A DNA stretch of 39,874 bases from CAKUFA01 sp963627465 (GCA_963627465.1 CAVGBO010000046.1:1-39874), one strand, 5' to 3'. Shown: positions 1-8,537, numbered from the stretch's first letter. The notes: generated by a model from the sequence alone, not told the origin. A program made the numbers and translations.

Positions 1-516
1 GTCATGCCATTTGGCAACCCGGCCATTGACCGGATGATGACCATTGCCAGCATGACCTTTACCATGGCGGACACTGCCGATGCAGCGGTGCATGCGGCCA
101 TCGAATCCTGCGGCAGCTGGCTGCTGTTTTCCAAGTTGTTTGTGTCCAGATTCAACTATGTGGGCGCAGGCCGAGCGGCGCTTTCTATTGTGAAGGAAAT
201 ACGAAATGAACAGCGGGAAGCCCAGCTGCGGCATGAGAAAATGCTCCTGACCGAGGCGAAGACGGAGCATGTTGTGGAAAGATTCACGGCATACCGCAAT
301 GCCCTTGAGGAGCGTGTGTCCGTTTACCTTGCGGAGGACATGGAAACTTTTTTGCTGGGCTTTGATGACATGGAGCAGGGCATGGCAAGCGGCGACTCTG
401 ACCTTGTCATCAGGGGCAATGTGACCATTCAACGGGTGCTGGGCAGAGAACCTCAGTTTACCACCCAGAAAGAATTCGACGCCCTGATGGACTCGGACGA
501 TTCATTGATTCTGTAG
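1..516 (+). CDS. Unknown protein, first gene of a three-gene cassette (5' end cut by window)
   Basis: I do not recognise this protein. The frame is open from base 1, and no ribosome binding site is visible before the ATG at 4, so the true start is probably upstream of the window. The visible 171 residues begin with a moderately hydrophobic, Ala/Met-rich stretch, followed by a Gly-Ala-Gly turn near residue 55. A long charged, Glu/Arg-rich, probably coiled-coil helix spans roughly residues 60-105, and the tail is acidic. The stop codon overlaps an AGGAGG that serves the TerB-like gene nine bases later, so the two are translationally coupled. Function can only be guessed from the neighbours: a TerB-like protein and a glycine-zipper protein in the same operon. 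That these three form one system is inference. Confidence 0.7.
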   Translation, partial: VMPFGNPAIDRMMTIASMTFTMADTADAAVHAAIESCGSWLLFSKLFVSRFNYVGAGRAALSIVKEIRNEQREAQLRHEKMLLTEAKTEHVVERFTAYRNALEERVSVYLAEDMETFLLGFDDMEQGMASGDSDLVIRGNVTIQRVLGREPQFTTQKEFDALMDSDDSLIL

Positions 517-525
517 GAGGAAACA

Positions 526-1323
526 ATGGCAAAGTTTGATTTGGGGAAAGCCCTGAAACAGGTAGGAAGCACGGCTGTCAAGGCAACCGAGAAGGCGACT
601 GCGGCGGCACAAGCCGGTATGAAGAATTTGCAGGAAACGGCGAAGCAGCAGACAGATAAGCTTTCGGAACAAATGAAAGCCGGCGCAGAGCAGAAAAAAG
701 CAAAGGAAGCCCTGAAACAGGCAGAAAAGAAAGCAGCAGAAGATAAGGCGGCCATGGAGGCAGGCGGTGTGAAGGCCATTGCGCCGCAAAATGCCGTGAA
801 GGTCTTCTACTACCTGATGGCGGCGGATGAAAAATTCGCAGCAGAGGAAGAGGAACAGTTCTGCCTGATCGGGAAGGAAATCGACCTGAGCTTTGAAGCG
901 CATCAGGAAGCCATTGTGAAAGACTGCAAGGAGCAGATGGAGAAGGTTATCGACCCGGCGGATTATTACGATACCCTGCAGGATGGTGTGGAGACTGCAC
1001 TTTCAGGGGAGCAGACGTCCCTTGATGGCTTTATCACGCCCAAGCTGCTGCTGTGGGATCTATTGGTCATTGCCAACAGCGATGATGAATATCACGATGC
1101 GGAACGGAAGCTGATCAAGTACGTGGTCAGAAAGCTGAACATTCCCAAGGATGTGTTTCTGGAGATGGAAAGCAGTCTTTTGACCATCCGGGATATTGAA
1201 AAGGAAATGAACTGGATCAAAACCACGGACAGACCGTATCTGACCATTGAAAAGCAGATCATGGAACTGGAAAAGCGCAGGGAAGACATTCTCGGCGCAG
1301 TGAAAGCACTGATTACGCTTTAA
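526..1323 (+). CDS. TerB-like (tellurite-resistance-B-like) helical protein
   Basis: The 265-aa soluble protein has two parts. Residues 1-85 are an Ala/Lys/Glu-rich amphipathic coiled coil. Residues ~90-200 are helical and resemble the TerB fold: an YYLMAADEKFAAEEEE-type motif at ~94-109, with acidic residues after the first helix as in TerB metal-binding sites, and a second ANSDDEYHDAERKL motif at ~183-196 that looks like a repeat of it. TerB-type domains are known in tellurite/stress and phage-defence loci, where they often work near membranes. The start is fixed by AGGAGG seven bases before the ATG. The stop overlaps the next gene's AGGAGG. Assignment to the TerB superfamily rests on motif resemblance only; the partner role is inferred from gene coupling. 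Confidence 0.72.
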   Translation: MAKFDLGKALKQVGSTAVKATEKATAAAQAGMKNLQETAKQQTDKLSEQMKAGAEQKKAKEALKQAEKKAAEDKAAMEAGGVKAIAPQNAVKVFYYLMAADEKFAAEEEEQFCLIGKEIDLSFEAHQEAIVKDCKEQMEKVIDPADYYDTLQDGVETALSGEQTSLDGFITPKLLLWDLLVIANSDDEYHDAERKLIKYVVRKLNIPKDVFLEMESSLLTIRDIEKEMNWIKTTDRPYLTIEKQIMELEKRREDILGAVKALITL

Positions 1324-1336
1324 GGAGGAGCAGAAC

Positions 1337-2350
1337 ATGCCGTTACCCTTGGTTTTTATAGGCATTGCAATGGCAACCAGCGCTTTGGGTGCCGGGAAAG
1401 CTGTGAAAGCCGGCTTGGACACGTATGATGCAAAACACATCAATCAATCCGCTAACCAAATTGTCGCCGAATCCACAAGCATGCTCAACGCACAAAGAGA
1501 AGCGTGCAGCGAGGCACTGAGAAAACTCGGTGAGGAAAAGATTTTCCTGCTGAACGGCAATATGTCCCAGTTTCTGGATACCTTCACCAGGCTCAAGAAT
1601 GTGGATTTCCGGGAGACGGAGGGCTTGAGCGAACTCAGCAAGCTCCATATTGACGAGCAGGATTTTGTGGAGCTGAAAGCTCTGTGCAACTTTGCTGCTT
1701 CCCTTGCGGGAGGCACCGTGGCAGGAACAGCCGCCGGTGCAGCGGTCGCCTTTGGCGCATACCAGGCAGCAGGTATGCTGGCATATGCATCCACAGGCAC
1801 GGCCATCGCCTCGCTTAGCGGTGTGGCAGCGTCAAACGCAACCATAGCCTTCTTTGGCGGCGGTTCTCTTGCTGCCGGCGGTTTGGGGATGACAGGCGGC
1901 ATGATGGTTCTGGGCGGCCTGGTTGCCGGCCCTGCATTGCTTGTGATGGGGCTTGTGGCAGGCGATGCTGCAAAGAAGGGGCTTGAACAGGCAAGGACGA
2001 ATCACGCCGAGGCGGTGCAGATGGCGGAACAGCTGGATACAGCATCCAAGCAGTGCGAGGCAATCCGCCGCAGGACGTACATGCTCTATCATCTGTTGGC
2101 TCGGCTGGATACATATTTCCTGCCCTGCATCTACAAAATGGAAGACATCGTAAAGGCGGAAGGGGAGGACTACAGCCGATTCACGGCGGAATCCAAGAAG
2201 GTGATTGCCTCCTGCGTGAGCATTGCGGTGTCCATTAAGGCTGTGCTGGATACGCAGCTCCTGACGGATGACGGCCTCTTGACCGATGCCTCCGCAGGTA
2301 TTGCGGTTGATACGGAAGCGTTCGTGAATAAGCTGGTGCTGGCACGGTAA
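1337..2350 (+). CDS. Glycine-zipper protein with hydrophobic core, possible membrane-inserting effector
   Basis: This 337-aa protein has three parts. The N-terminal portion is helical and charged (to ~120). The central part (~120-215) is almost entirely Gly/Ala/hydrophobic, with repeated GxxxG/AxxxG spacing (AGGTVAGTAAGAAVAFGA at ~123-140, then a GGGSLAAGGLGMTGGMMVLGG-like stretch). The C-terminal portion is helical again. A long glycine zipper between two coiled-coil-like regions is the layout of proteins that insert into or perturb membranes, and such modules occur in bacterial conflict loci. No signal peptide is convincing. The gene is coupled to the TerB-like gene (AGGAGG overlapping its stop) and ends 18 bases before a strong terminator, so it closes the operon. 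The effector role is inference; a structural or membrane-organising role is equally possible. Confidence 0.72.
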   Translation: MPLPLVFIGIAMATSALGAGKAVKAGLDTYDAKHINQSANQIVAESTSMLNAQREACSEALRKLGEEKIFLLNGNMSQFLDTFTRLKNVDFRETEGLSELSKLHIDEQDFVELKALCNFAASLAGGTVAGTAAGAAVAFGAYQAAGMLAYASTGTAIASLSGVAASNATIAFFGGGSLAAGGLGMTGGMMVLGGLVAGPALLVMGLVAGDAAKKGLEQARTNHAEAVQMAEQLDTASKQCEAIRRRTYMLYHLLARLDTYFLPCIYKMEDIVKAEGEDYSRFTAESKKVIASCVSIAVSIKAVLDTQLLTDDGLLTDASAGIAVDTEAFVNKLVLAR

Positions 2351-2367
2351 AAACGAAATATCATGTG

Positions 2368-2410
2368 AAGCGGTCTCTGCTTGAGTACAAAAAAGCAGAG
2401 ACCGCTTTTT
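2368..2410 (+). terminator. Rho-independent terminator of the three-gene cassette
   Basis: AAGCGGTCTCTGCT pairs perfectly with AGCAGAGACCGCTT around a short A-rich loop and runs into TTTTT on the plus strand. On the minus strand no T-run follows the stem, so it serves the plus-strand operon and not the convergent GH3 gene. Confidence 0.9.
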
Positions 2411-2446
2411 GCGGCCTCTGCAGGGGAGTGTTACAGGATGGGATTT

Positions 2447-5404
2447 TTATGCGGCCTTCTTAGCCTTGCATTCCTTGCGCATATCCAGCAGCAGGAGCAC
2501 CAGTGCCAGCAGGGTCAGAGCACCCAGAGAGTACTCCACAATGTTCAGGGTCATCTGCCACCAGGGGGTTACAGCCACGATCTTGCTGTTGCGGCTGATG
2601 CCGTCCATACCACGGGAATGCAGCACCGTGTACAGCACCCGCTTGCTGGACAGGCGCAGTGCCTGAGCCACCAGCTTGTTGGGGTTAGAACCGTTGGGAC
2701 CATAAGCGGCAAACTGGGACACGTCATCGCCCACGTAGTTGTCGGGGATGTCGTTGCCGGCCAGCACTTCGTTCACCTTCACCATGTAGGTATCATCATA
2801 CATGTCGGTAACAGCGAAACCGCTCATGCCTGCTTCACCACGGAGCCAGTCAGTCAGCAGTTCGCTGTAAGCACCTGCCCACTGAGCACCAAGACGGTTG
2901 AAGGCGGTCATGACGCACTTTGCATCGGCCTGCACAATGGGCAGCTCGAAGGCACGGAGGTAGATTTCACGCAGTGCCTGTTCGTTGACCCAGGTGCCGA
3001 TGCCGGCACGGTTGTTTTCCTGATCGTTCAGCACAAAGTGCTTGTTGTACACATACACGCCCTTGCTCTGGATGCCGATGGTTTCAGCAGCGTCCACCAA
3101 GCCGGTCAGGATGCCGTCCTCAGAATAGTATTCGAACACACGGCCGGCATAGGGAGAACGGTGAATGTTCAGACCCGTGCCGTACAGTCCGGCATAGCCA
3201 GCCCACATAGCGTCTTCACCGATGAGTTCGCCCACTTCACGGATCAGGTCATCGTTGAAGGTTGCGGCGATGATGCCGTTGCAGGGATAGCAAGTGCCCT
3301 TGGCATTCTTCATGGGATCGTTGGTTTGGGTAGCATAGCCGTTCTCGCCCACGGAGTACTTCTGGGTCACGCCGGAAGGACCATTGTGGTCGGTGGTCAG
3401 GGGCTTGCCGATGGAGTCAAGGTCGATGGTCATCCGCAGACCGTTGGCGCACAGCTTGGCCATTTCTTCATAGGTCAGCTGATCCATGAAGGTATCCCAC
3501 ATGGGATCGTCATAGTCGTACTCCAGCATGTTGATCAGCTGCAGGCCGGCATCCACACCCATGGTAGGCCATTCGGCGGTGGAATCGTCCGGCAGGTCGC
3601 TGTCATCCAGGATGGCATCGGAAGCCATCTGAGCGGTCATGGTCAGCTTTACATTGCCGGCGGTCACGGTGCCTTCCCAGTCGCTGCGAGAGTAGTACAC
3701 AACGGAGTTGTCGCCACGGCCTTCATAGCGGTTGATGTCCGTGTCAGCGAAGAGGCTGGTCACGGTGTTGCCCGTGCCGTAAGAAGTGGCATAGGTGGTG
3801 CTGTCGAAGGCAAGATCCATGGCGTAGGTCAGGGAAGCATCGCCCTCGGCGGTCATGCCGTCTTCGGTGGTCTTGCCCTTGGCGGCCAGAATGTTGTTGG
3901 TGGCAGCGTGGCTGTCGTCAGCAACGGTCAGGTAGTAGCTGCCTTCGTCCAGAATGTACACACCGGTGCCGGTGGCGTCATAGCTGGTCAGGTAATACTC
4001 GGGCACGTCAATGGTGAGCACTTCGCTGGCACCGGGCTCAAGAACATCTGTCTTGTTGTAGCCCACCAGTTCCACAGCGGCCTTTTCAATGCCGTTTGCC
4101 TTGTCGTACTCGGTGTAGGGCTTCTGAGCATAGACCTGCACGGTCTTCTTGCCGGCTACGCTGCCGGAGTTGGTTACCTTCACGGTCACAGAGTAGTTGA
4201 CGCCGGTGCCCTCGCCGGACTTCACGACCTTCATGTCGCTCATGGTGAAGTCGGAGTAGCTCAGGCCGTAGCCGAAGGGATAGGCCACGTTATCCGTGTA
4301 GGTGAAGTTGCCTGCCTTGGCAGTGCCCAGCACCACGTCTTCATAACGGGTTTCGGTGTACTTATAGCCAACGTAGATGCCTTCCTGGTACACAACGTAC
4401 TGATTGTACTTGTTGGCGTTGGTGCCCAGGTCATAGCTGGTGGAATCAGCATAGGTGTAAGAACCGAAGTTGTTCATTACAGGGTTCAGCTGATTATCCG
4501 TCCACCAGGTATCGGGCAGGGAGCCGGAGGGGTTCACCTTGCCGGAGAGCACATCGCCCACGGCGTACAGACCCGTTTGACCCACAGAGCCAACCCACAG
4601 GGCAGCGTCCACACCATAGGCAGGATCATTCAGGAAGCCTACGGACATGGGGTTTGCACTGTTGATGATCACGGTGATGGAACGAATCTTGCCATCCTGC
4701 TTCAGCTCGTTCAAACCTTCCAGCACGGACAGCTCGTCTTCGTTCAGCTTCAGGTAGTCGTCATCCAGGGCGTCGTCGATGGTAACGGTTACGTCGTTGC
4801 CTTCGCCGCCTACACGGCCGACCACATAAATGACGTCTTCACCGTTGCCGATGGTGTCGTCATTGTTCTTCTTGACCTTGCTCCACTTGACCTCGCCGAT
4901 CTCGTGGCTGTTCCGCTTGGCTTCCTTATCCACGTAGTAGTCAAGCAAAGCCTTGTCCACTACATTGAAGCCTGCGTCCTGCATCACATCGTAGTAGTTA
5001 GCTGCACCGTCGGCATCCACTGCGCCGGAACCGGTACCGCCGTACACAGGATCCAGAATGGTAACACCCACCAGTGCTACATCACTGCCGGCCTTCAGGG
5101 GCAGCACATTGCCCTCGTTCTTCAGCAGTACAATACCTTCGCCTTCTACCTCACGAACCTTGGCTTCACCGGCAGCCTTCAGGTCTGCCAGGGAGGAATA
5201 CTGGCTCTCGTAGTAGCGGGCGTAACCTTCTTCTTCACCCTCTGCCAGGGTGCTGACAACCTTAGAGGTTGCAGTGCCCAGCACGGAATTGATCTGACCG
5301 GCGCACTCGCCGGCAATTACGTTGCCCGTGAAGATCACAGCAAAAAGAGATGCCGTAACATTCAAGAAAACCTTCTTGAGTGTTCTTTTCTTGGATGCCT
5401 TCAT
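2447..5404 (-). CDS. Circularly permuted GH3 glycosidase, secreted and membrane-anchored
   Basis: This 985-aa enzyme has the GH3 domains in reversed order. The start is the ATG at 5404, which has GGAAAGGAG before it; longer in-frame starts lack one. Residues ~1-32 are a Lys-rich, hydrophobic signal/anchor. The alpha/beta sandwich (normally C-terminal) comes first, from EGIVLLKNEGNVLPL at 89-103 to NPSGSLPDTW near 291-300. A fibronectin-III-like domain spans ~385-470. The TIM barrel comes last (~630-900) with GPSGV at 675-679, KHF at 788-790 and the likely nucleophile Asp867 in VTDMYDD. A hydrophobic helix (~950-973) followed by a Lys/Arg tail anchors the C-terminus. Reversed-order GH3 enzymes are known from Ruminococcus albus and Butyrivibrio as beta-glucosidases; the true substrate here is unknown. 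It is divergent from the small membrane-protein gene. Confidence 0.93.
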   Translation of the reverse strand: MKASKKRTLKKVFLNVTASLFAVIFTGNVIAGECAGQINSVLGTATSKVVSTLAEGEEEGYARYYESQYSSLADLKAAGEAKVREVEGEGIVLLKNEGNVLPLKAGSDVALVGVTILDPVYGGTGSGAVDADGAANYYDVMQDAGFNVVDKALLDYYVDKEAKRNSHEIGEVKWSKVKKNNDDTIGNGEDVIYVVGRVGGEGNDVTVTIDDALDDDYLKLNEDELSVLEGLNELKQDGKIRSITVIINSANPMSVGFLNDPAYGVDAALWVGSVGQTGLYAVGDVLSGKVNPSGSLPDTWWTDNQLNPVMNNFGSYTYADSTSYDLGTNANKYNQYVVYQEGIYVGYKYTETRYEDVVLGTAKAGNFTYTDNVAYPFGYGLSYSDFTMSDMKVVKSGEGTGVNYSVTVKVTNSGSVAGKKTVQVYAQKPYTEYDKANGIEKAAVELVGYNKTDVLEPGASEVLTIDVPEYYLTSYDATGTGVYILDEGSYYLTVADDSHAATNNILAAKGKTTEDGMTAEGDASLTYAMDLAFDSTTYATSYGTGNTVTSLFADTDINRYEGRGDNSVVYYSRSDWEGTVTAGNVKLTMTAQMASDAILDDSDLPDDSTAEWPTMGVDAGLQLINMLEYDYDDPMWDTFMDQLTYEEMAKLCANGLRMTIDLDSIGKPLTTDHNGPSGVTQKYSVGENGYATQTNDPMKNAKGTCYPCNGIIAATFNDDLIREVGELIGEDAMWAGYAGLYGTGLNIHRSPYAGRVFEYYSEDGILTGLVDAAETIGIQSKGVYVYNKHFVLNDQENNRAGIGTWVNEQALREIYLRAFELPIVQADAKCVMTAFNRLGAQWAGAYSELLTDWLRGEAGMSGFAVTDMYDDTYMVKVNEVLAGNDIPDNYVGDDVSQFAAYGPNGSNPNKLVAQALRLSSKRVLYTVLHSRGMDGISRNSKIVAVTPWWQMTLNIVEYSLGALTLLALVLLLLDMRKECKAKKAA

Positions 5405-5940
5405 TGAGGGATTCTCCTTTCCAAATGAGAAACCTGCTTCTCGAGCCACGCGTCCTTGCGGCGACGGCGGCAACAGCCCCGGCAGAATCCTTTGCGCGGC
5501 GTGTTCGGATTCCTGTCCCCGGCACTGTTTAGCTTTTTGTATTTTATAACATTTTGAGCAAAAGGGAAAGAGATTTGTCGTACATGAACAATCCTTTGTC
5601 GCCACATTGGAAAGTATTCATTCACGGCGAATATTTGACGTGATACAAAGAAGCGCGCGTGCTTGCGACTCCTTTTCTGACGCTTGCTGGCTGCACTTTG
5701 CCTTTGATCACTGTTTGCAGGACATGGCACGTAAAAAGTGCAGATTGCACAATTCGCTGAAATATGTCATAATAGATTCGTCTTTGACGGGACGGCTGGC
5801 GTTTTTCCTGCAAAAGTGCGGTTTTGCAGGGGAGAGGCATCCGTCCACGCGGATTCCGACACACTCTCTCAGCGCGGCAGATGCTGCCTTCGGGCAGGGT
5901 CACTTCCTGTGTATCGGGAAAGCTGAAAGGAGTTTTTTCC
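5405..5940. other. Divergent intergenic region between the permuted GH3 and membrane-protein genes
   Basis: These 536 bases contain open frames, but none has a ribosome binding site or recognisable product, so I treat them as non-coding. They hold the plus-strand promoter at 5745-5773. On the minus strand there is an AT-rich stretch near 5535-5550 (TATAAA in the GH3 direction) that may be the GH3 -10, with no clear -35. Just before the membrane-protein gene lie overlapping short hairpins at 5876-5897, where CTGCC can pair with either of two flanking GGCAG copies. Confidence 0.55.
5745..5773 (+). promoter_or_regulatory. Sigma-A promoter for the small membrane protein
   Basis: TTGCAC at 5745-5750 and CATAAT at 5768-5773 are separated by exactly 17 bases. 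The predicted transcript start near 5780 gives a leader of about 160 nt before the ATG at 5941. Confidence 0.7.
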
Positions 5941-6357
5941 ATGAGTGCAAATTCCACGAAAAAGGGCTGGGGTGTGTATACCACCCTGGTTGCTGCTGTG
6001 CTTTCTTTGGCTGCAGGCATTTACCTCAAGGTCATTAACGGCACCTTCGGTGCTACCCAACGTGTATGCTACAGCGCTGCTGCTACCTGGCTGCTGATTG
6101 GCGCCTTTGTGGTTGCTGTGGCACTGGTTGCTCTGAAGAAGTACGGTCTTGCTTCCGCTCTGGTAACGGCCATGAGCGGCTGCGCCATCCTGTTCTTTGT
6201 GCATAAGTGCTACTGGTATGTCAGTGACGTATTCGTTGCCATCGATGAGAAGGGCTTCGACCCGAATTTCATCGCTTTCGCCGGTCTGGCCTTTGGTGCC
6301 TTCCTACTGGGCGAAATTTCCATCTATGCACGCAAGGTGAAGACCGTCAAGGCTTAA
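5941..6357 (+). CDS. Small four-helix integral membrane protein, unknown function
   Basis: I do not recognise this 138-aa protein. It has a short basic N-terminus (MSANSTKKGWG) and four hydrophobic segments at roughly residues 13-30, 44-63, 70-90 and 108-125, ending in a basic cytoplasmic tail (YARKVKTVKA). The ATG at 5941 is chosen because AAAGGAG lies seven bases upstream; longer in-frame readings have no site. It is transcribed from its own promoter and closed by a terminator at 6368, so it is monocistronic. It is divergent from a membrane-anchored GH3, which makes a shared surface or transport role plausible but unproven. No transporter motif is visible. Confidence 0.8.
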   Translation: MSANSTKKGWGVYTTLVAAVLSLAAGIYLKVINGTFGATQRVCYSAAATWLLIGAFVVAVALVALKKYGLASALVTAMSGCAILFFVHKCYWYVSDVFVAIDEKGFDPNFIAFAGLAFGAFLLGEISIYARKVKTVKA

Positions 6358-6367
6358 CCTTCCTTTT

Positions 6368-6403
6368 ACTCTGCCTTTTCCAAAGAGAGGCAGAGTTCTT
6401 TTT
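6368..6403 (+). terminator. Rho-independent terminator after the small membrane protein
   Basis: ACTCTGCCT (6368-6376) and AGGCAGAGT (6388-6396) form a perfect 9-bp stem followed by TCTTTTT. Confidence 0.88.
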
Positions 6404-6450
6404 ACGGCAAGCACGAAATGGTCAATAAGGGAAGAATGCTTCCGTTCACG

Positions 6451-6491
6451 ACGTCTTTCGGGCGTATATGACGTTTACGCCTGAAAGACGT
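6451..6491. promoter_or_regulatory. Large inverted repeat upstream of the hexuronate genes, probable operator
   Basis: ACGTCTTTCGGGCGT (6451-6465) and ACGCCTGAAAGACGT (6477-6491) are complementary over 15 bases with one G-T mismatch and an 11-base spacer. No T-run follows, so it is not a terminator. It lies about 120 bases before the GH2 start and upstream of a weak extended -10 (TGCTACAGT near 6529-6537). Its place and symmetry suit a dimeric regulator of the glucuronate unit. No regulator gene is in the window, so the binding protein is unknown. Confidence 0.5.
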
Positions 6492-6608
6492 ACATTCAAG
6501 TATTTCACCTTTTCTTTTCCATTTTCTTGTGCTACAGTTACGTTAGGTTCATTCGTTTTCCATAAGCCTTGGCTCTTTGGCCACCAATTCACAGTGAGGA
6601 GGAGCATC

Positions 6609-8537
6609 ATGCGCCATACCATAGAGCTTTGTCAGGCCTGGCACTTTACGGGTTTTGACGGCAAGACCATCGAAGTTACCATCCCCCACACGTGGAACAA
6701 CGTTGACGGACAGGATGGGGGCAATGACTACAAGCGGGGCACTTGTCACTACCAGCATACCTTTTCCAAGCCGGCGTTTGACCCTGCCTGCGAAGAAGTG
6801 TGGCTGGAGTTTGACGGCGTCAATGCATCTGCGGCTGTGACGCTGAACGGCAAGCCTCTTTGCACCCACGACGGCGGCTATTCCACCTTCCGTGCAGAGG
6901 TTACGCCTTACCTTCAGGATGAAAACGACCTGCACGTGGACGTGGATAACAGCAAGAACACCAAGGTTTATCCCCAGAAGGCGGACTTCACCTTCTATGG
7001 CGGCATTTACAGAGGGGTTCGGCTGATTGTGGTCAACAAGGCACACTTTGCCTTGGACTATCTGGGTTCCTGCGGCGTTCGGGTAACGCCCCTGCCCAAG
7101 GGAGACGACGCGGATGTCCGGGTGCAGAGCCGTGTTACCGCTGGTCAGGTGCACATCGCCCTGCTGGATGCTCAAGGCAATACCGTAGCAGAAGGGGACG
7201 GAGCAGACACTACCCTGCATATGGCAAAGGCTCACCGCTGGAATGGTGTAGAGGATCCTTACCTCTATCAGTGCCGGGTGCAGGTGGTAGTGGATCACGA
7301 AGTGACGGATGCGCTGACCATTCCCTTCGGCGTACGTTCCTTCAAGGCGGATCCCAAGAAGGGCTTCTTCCTGAATGACAAGCCCTATCCGCTCCACGGC
7401 GTATCCCGCCATCAGGATCGGAAGGGTGTGGGCAATGCCATCACCCGTGCCATGCACGATGAGGATATGGAACTGATTCGTGAGCTGGGTGCCAACACCA
7501 TTCGCTTGGCTCACTATCAGCATGATCAGTACTTCTATGACCTGTGCGACCGCTACGGCATGGTGGTGTGGGCAGAAATTCCCTACATCAGCGAGCATAT
7601 GCCGGAAGGCCGTGCCAACACCATCAGTCAGATGAAGGAACTGATTGAGCAGAACTATAACCACGCCAGCATCGTCTGCTGGGGTGTGTCCAATGAAATC
7701 ACCATTTCCACCAAGGACAAGAAGGACATGCTGGATAACCATCATGTGCTGAATGACTTGGTGCATCAGACGGATCCTACCCGATTCACCACCCTGGCCT
7801 GCTACGCCATGTGCGGCCCCTTCAACCGAAGTGCCCACATTACGGACGTGGTCAGCTGGAACCTGTATTTGGGCTGGTACGTGCCCGGACTGTTCCTGAA
7901 TGACTTGTGGATCGGTTTCTTCCACCTGTGCTATCCCAATCGTTGCCTGGGGTACAGTGAGTATGGTGCCGAGGGTATGCCGAATCTGCATTCTTCCCAT
8001 CCTCGCCGGAATGATCACACGGAAGAATATCAGGCCAAGTATCATGAATTCATGGTGCGGTGCTTCAATCGTCATCCCTACATGTGGGCAACCCATGTGT
8101 GGAACATGTTTGACTTCGCTGCCGATGCCCGGGATCAGGGCGGCGAACCTGGCATGAACCACAAGGGCTTGGTTACCTTCGACCGGAAGACGAAGAAGGA
8201 CAGCTTCTACCTGTACAAGGCCAACTGGAGCAAGGAATCCTTCGTGCATATCTGCTCCAAGCGGTATGTGGAGCGGTGTGAAAGCACCACCACCATTAAG
8301 GTGTACTCCACCGAGAAAACGGTTCGACTGCTGGTGAACGGCAAGTCTGTGGGGGAGATGACCCGCAATGACCATGTGTTCACCTTCCGCATTCCCCTTA
8401 CCGGCGACATTCACGTGGAAGCTATTGCCGGCAGCTGCACGGACAGTGCCAACTTCCGCAAGGTGATGAAGCCCAACGAGAGTTACAAGCTCCGCAAGGT
8501 GAAGAATGCGCAGAAATCCAACTGGGTTGACGCCTGA
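6609..8537 (+). CDS. GH2 glycoside hydrolase, probable beta-glucuronidase (or beta-galactosidase)
   Basis: This 642-aa cytoplasmic enzyme has no signal peptide. Its start has GAGGAGG six bases before the ATG. It shows GH2 architecture: a jelly-roll sugar-binding domain (~1-145, with PHTWN and YGGIYRGVRL), an Ig-like domain (~150-245), and a TIM barrel (~250-545) with acid/base Glu363 in WGVSNE and nucleophile Glu451 in YSEYG. WNLYLGWY at 417-424 and Asn517-His518-Lys519 align with the Tyr and NxK residues that bind the glucuronate carboxylate in beta-glucuronidases. Some related beta-galactosidases carry a similar N-x-K-G stretch, and the C-terminal domain (~560-610, LLVNGKSVG) resembles the DUF4982 type common in beta-galactosidases. 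The adjoining uxuA and uxuB-type genes tip the balance to beta-glucuronidase. It is the first gene of the hexuronate operon. Confidence 0.9.
   Translation: MRHTIELCQAWHFTGFDGKTIEVTIPHTWNNVDGQDGGNDYKRGTCHYQHTFSKPAFDPACEEVWLEFDGVNASAAVTLNGKPLCTHDGGYSTFRAEVTPYLQDENDLHVDVDNSKNTKVYPQKADFTFYGGIYRGVRLIVVNKAHFALDYLGSCGVRVTPLPKGDDADVRVQSRVTAGQVHIALLDAQGNTVAEGDGADTTLHMAKAHRWNGVEDPYLYQCRVQVVVDHEVTDALTIPFGVRSFKADPKKGFFLNDKPYPLHGVSRHQDRKGVGNAITRAMHDEDMELIRELGANTIRLAHYQHDQYFYDLCDRYGMVVWAEIPYISEHMPEGRANTISQMKELIEQNYNHASIVCWGVSNEITISTKDKKDMLDNHHVLNDLVHQTDPTRFTTLACYAMCGPFNRSAHITDVVSWNLYLGWYVPGLFLNDLWIGFFHLCYPNRCLGYSEYGAEGMPNLHSSHPRRNDHTEEYQAKYHEFMVRCFNRHPYMWATHVWNMFDFAADARDQGGEPGMNHKGLVTFDRKTKKDSFYLYKANWSKESFVHICSKRYVERCESTTTIKVYSTEKTVRLLVNGKSVGEMTRNDHVFTFRIPLTGDIHVEAIAGSCTDSANFRKVMKPNESYKLRKVKNAQKSNWVDA

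Noticed and set aside
2381..5407. Very long plus-strand open frame across the permuted GH3 gene
   Set aside because: It is antisense to the recognisable GH3 gene and its His/Gly/Val-rich translation matches no family; codon bias of the minus-strand gene keeps the opposite frame open.
5607..6038. 143-codon frame upstream of the small membrane protein
   Set aside because: It lacks a ribosome site, spans the promoter at 5745-5773 and overlaps the real membrane-protein gene in another frame.
6549..8414. Minus-strand 621-codon frame opposite the GH2 gene
   Set aside because: The plus strand carries a complete GH2 enzyme with catalytic residues; the minus frame has no ribosome site and no recognisable domains.
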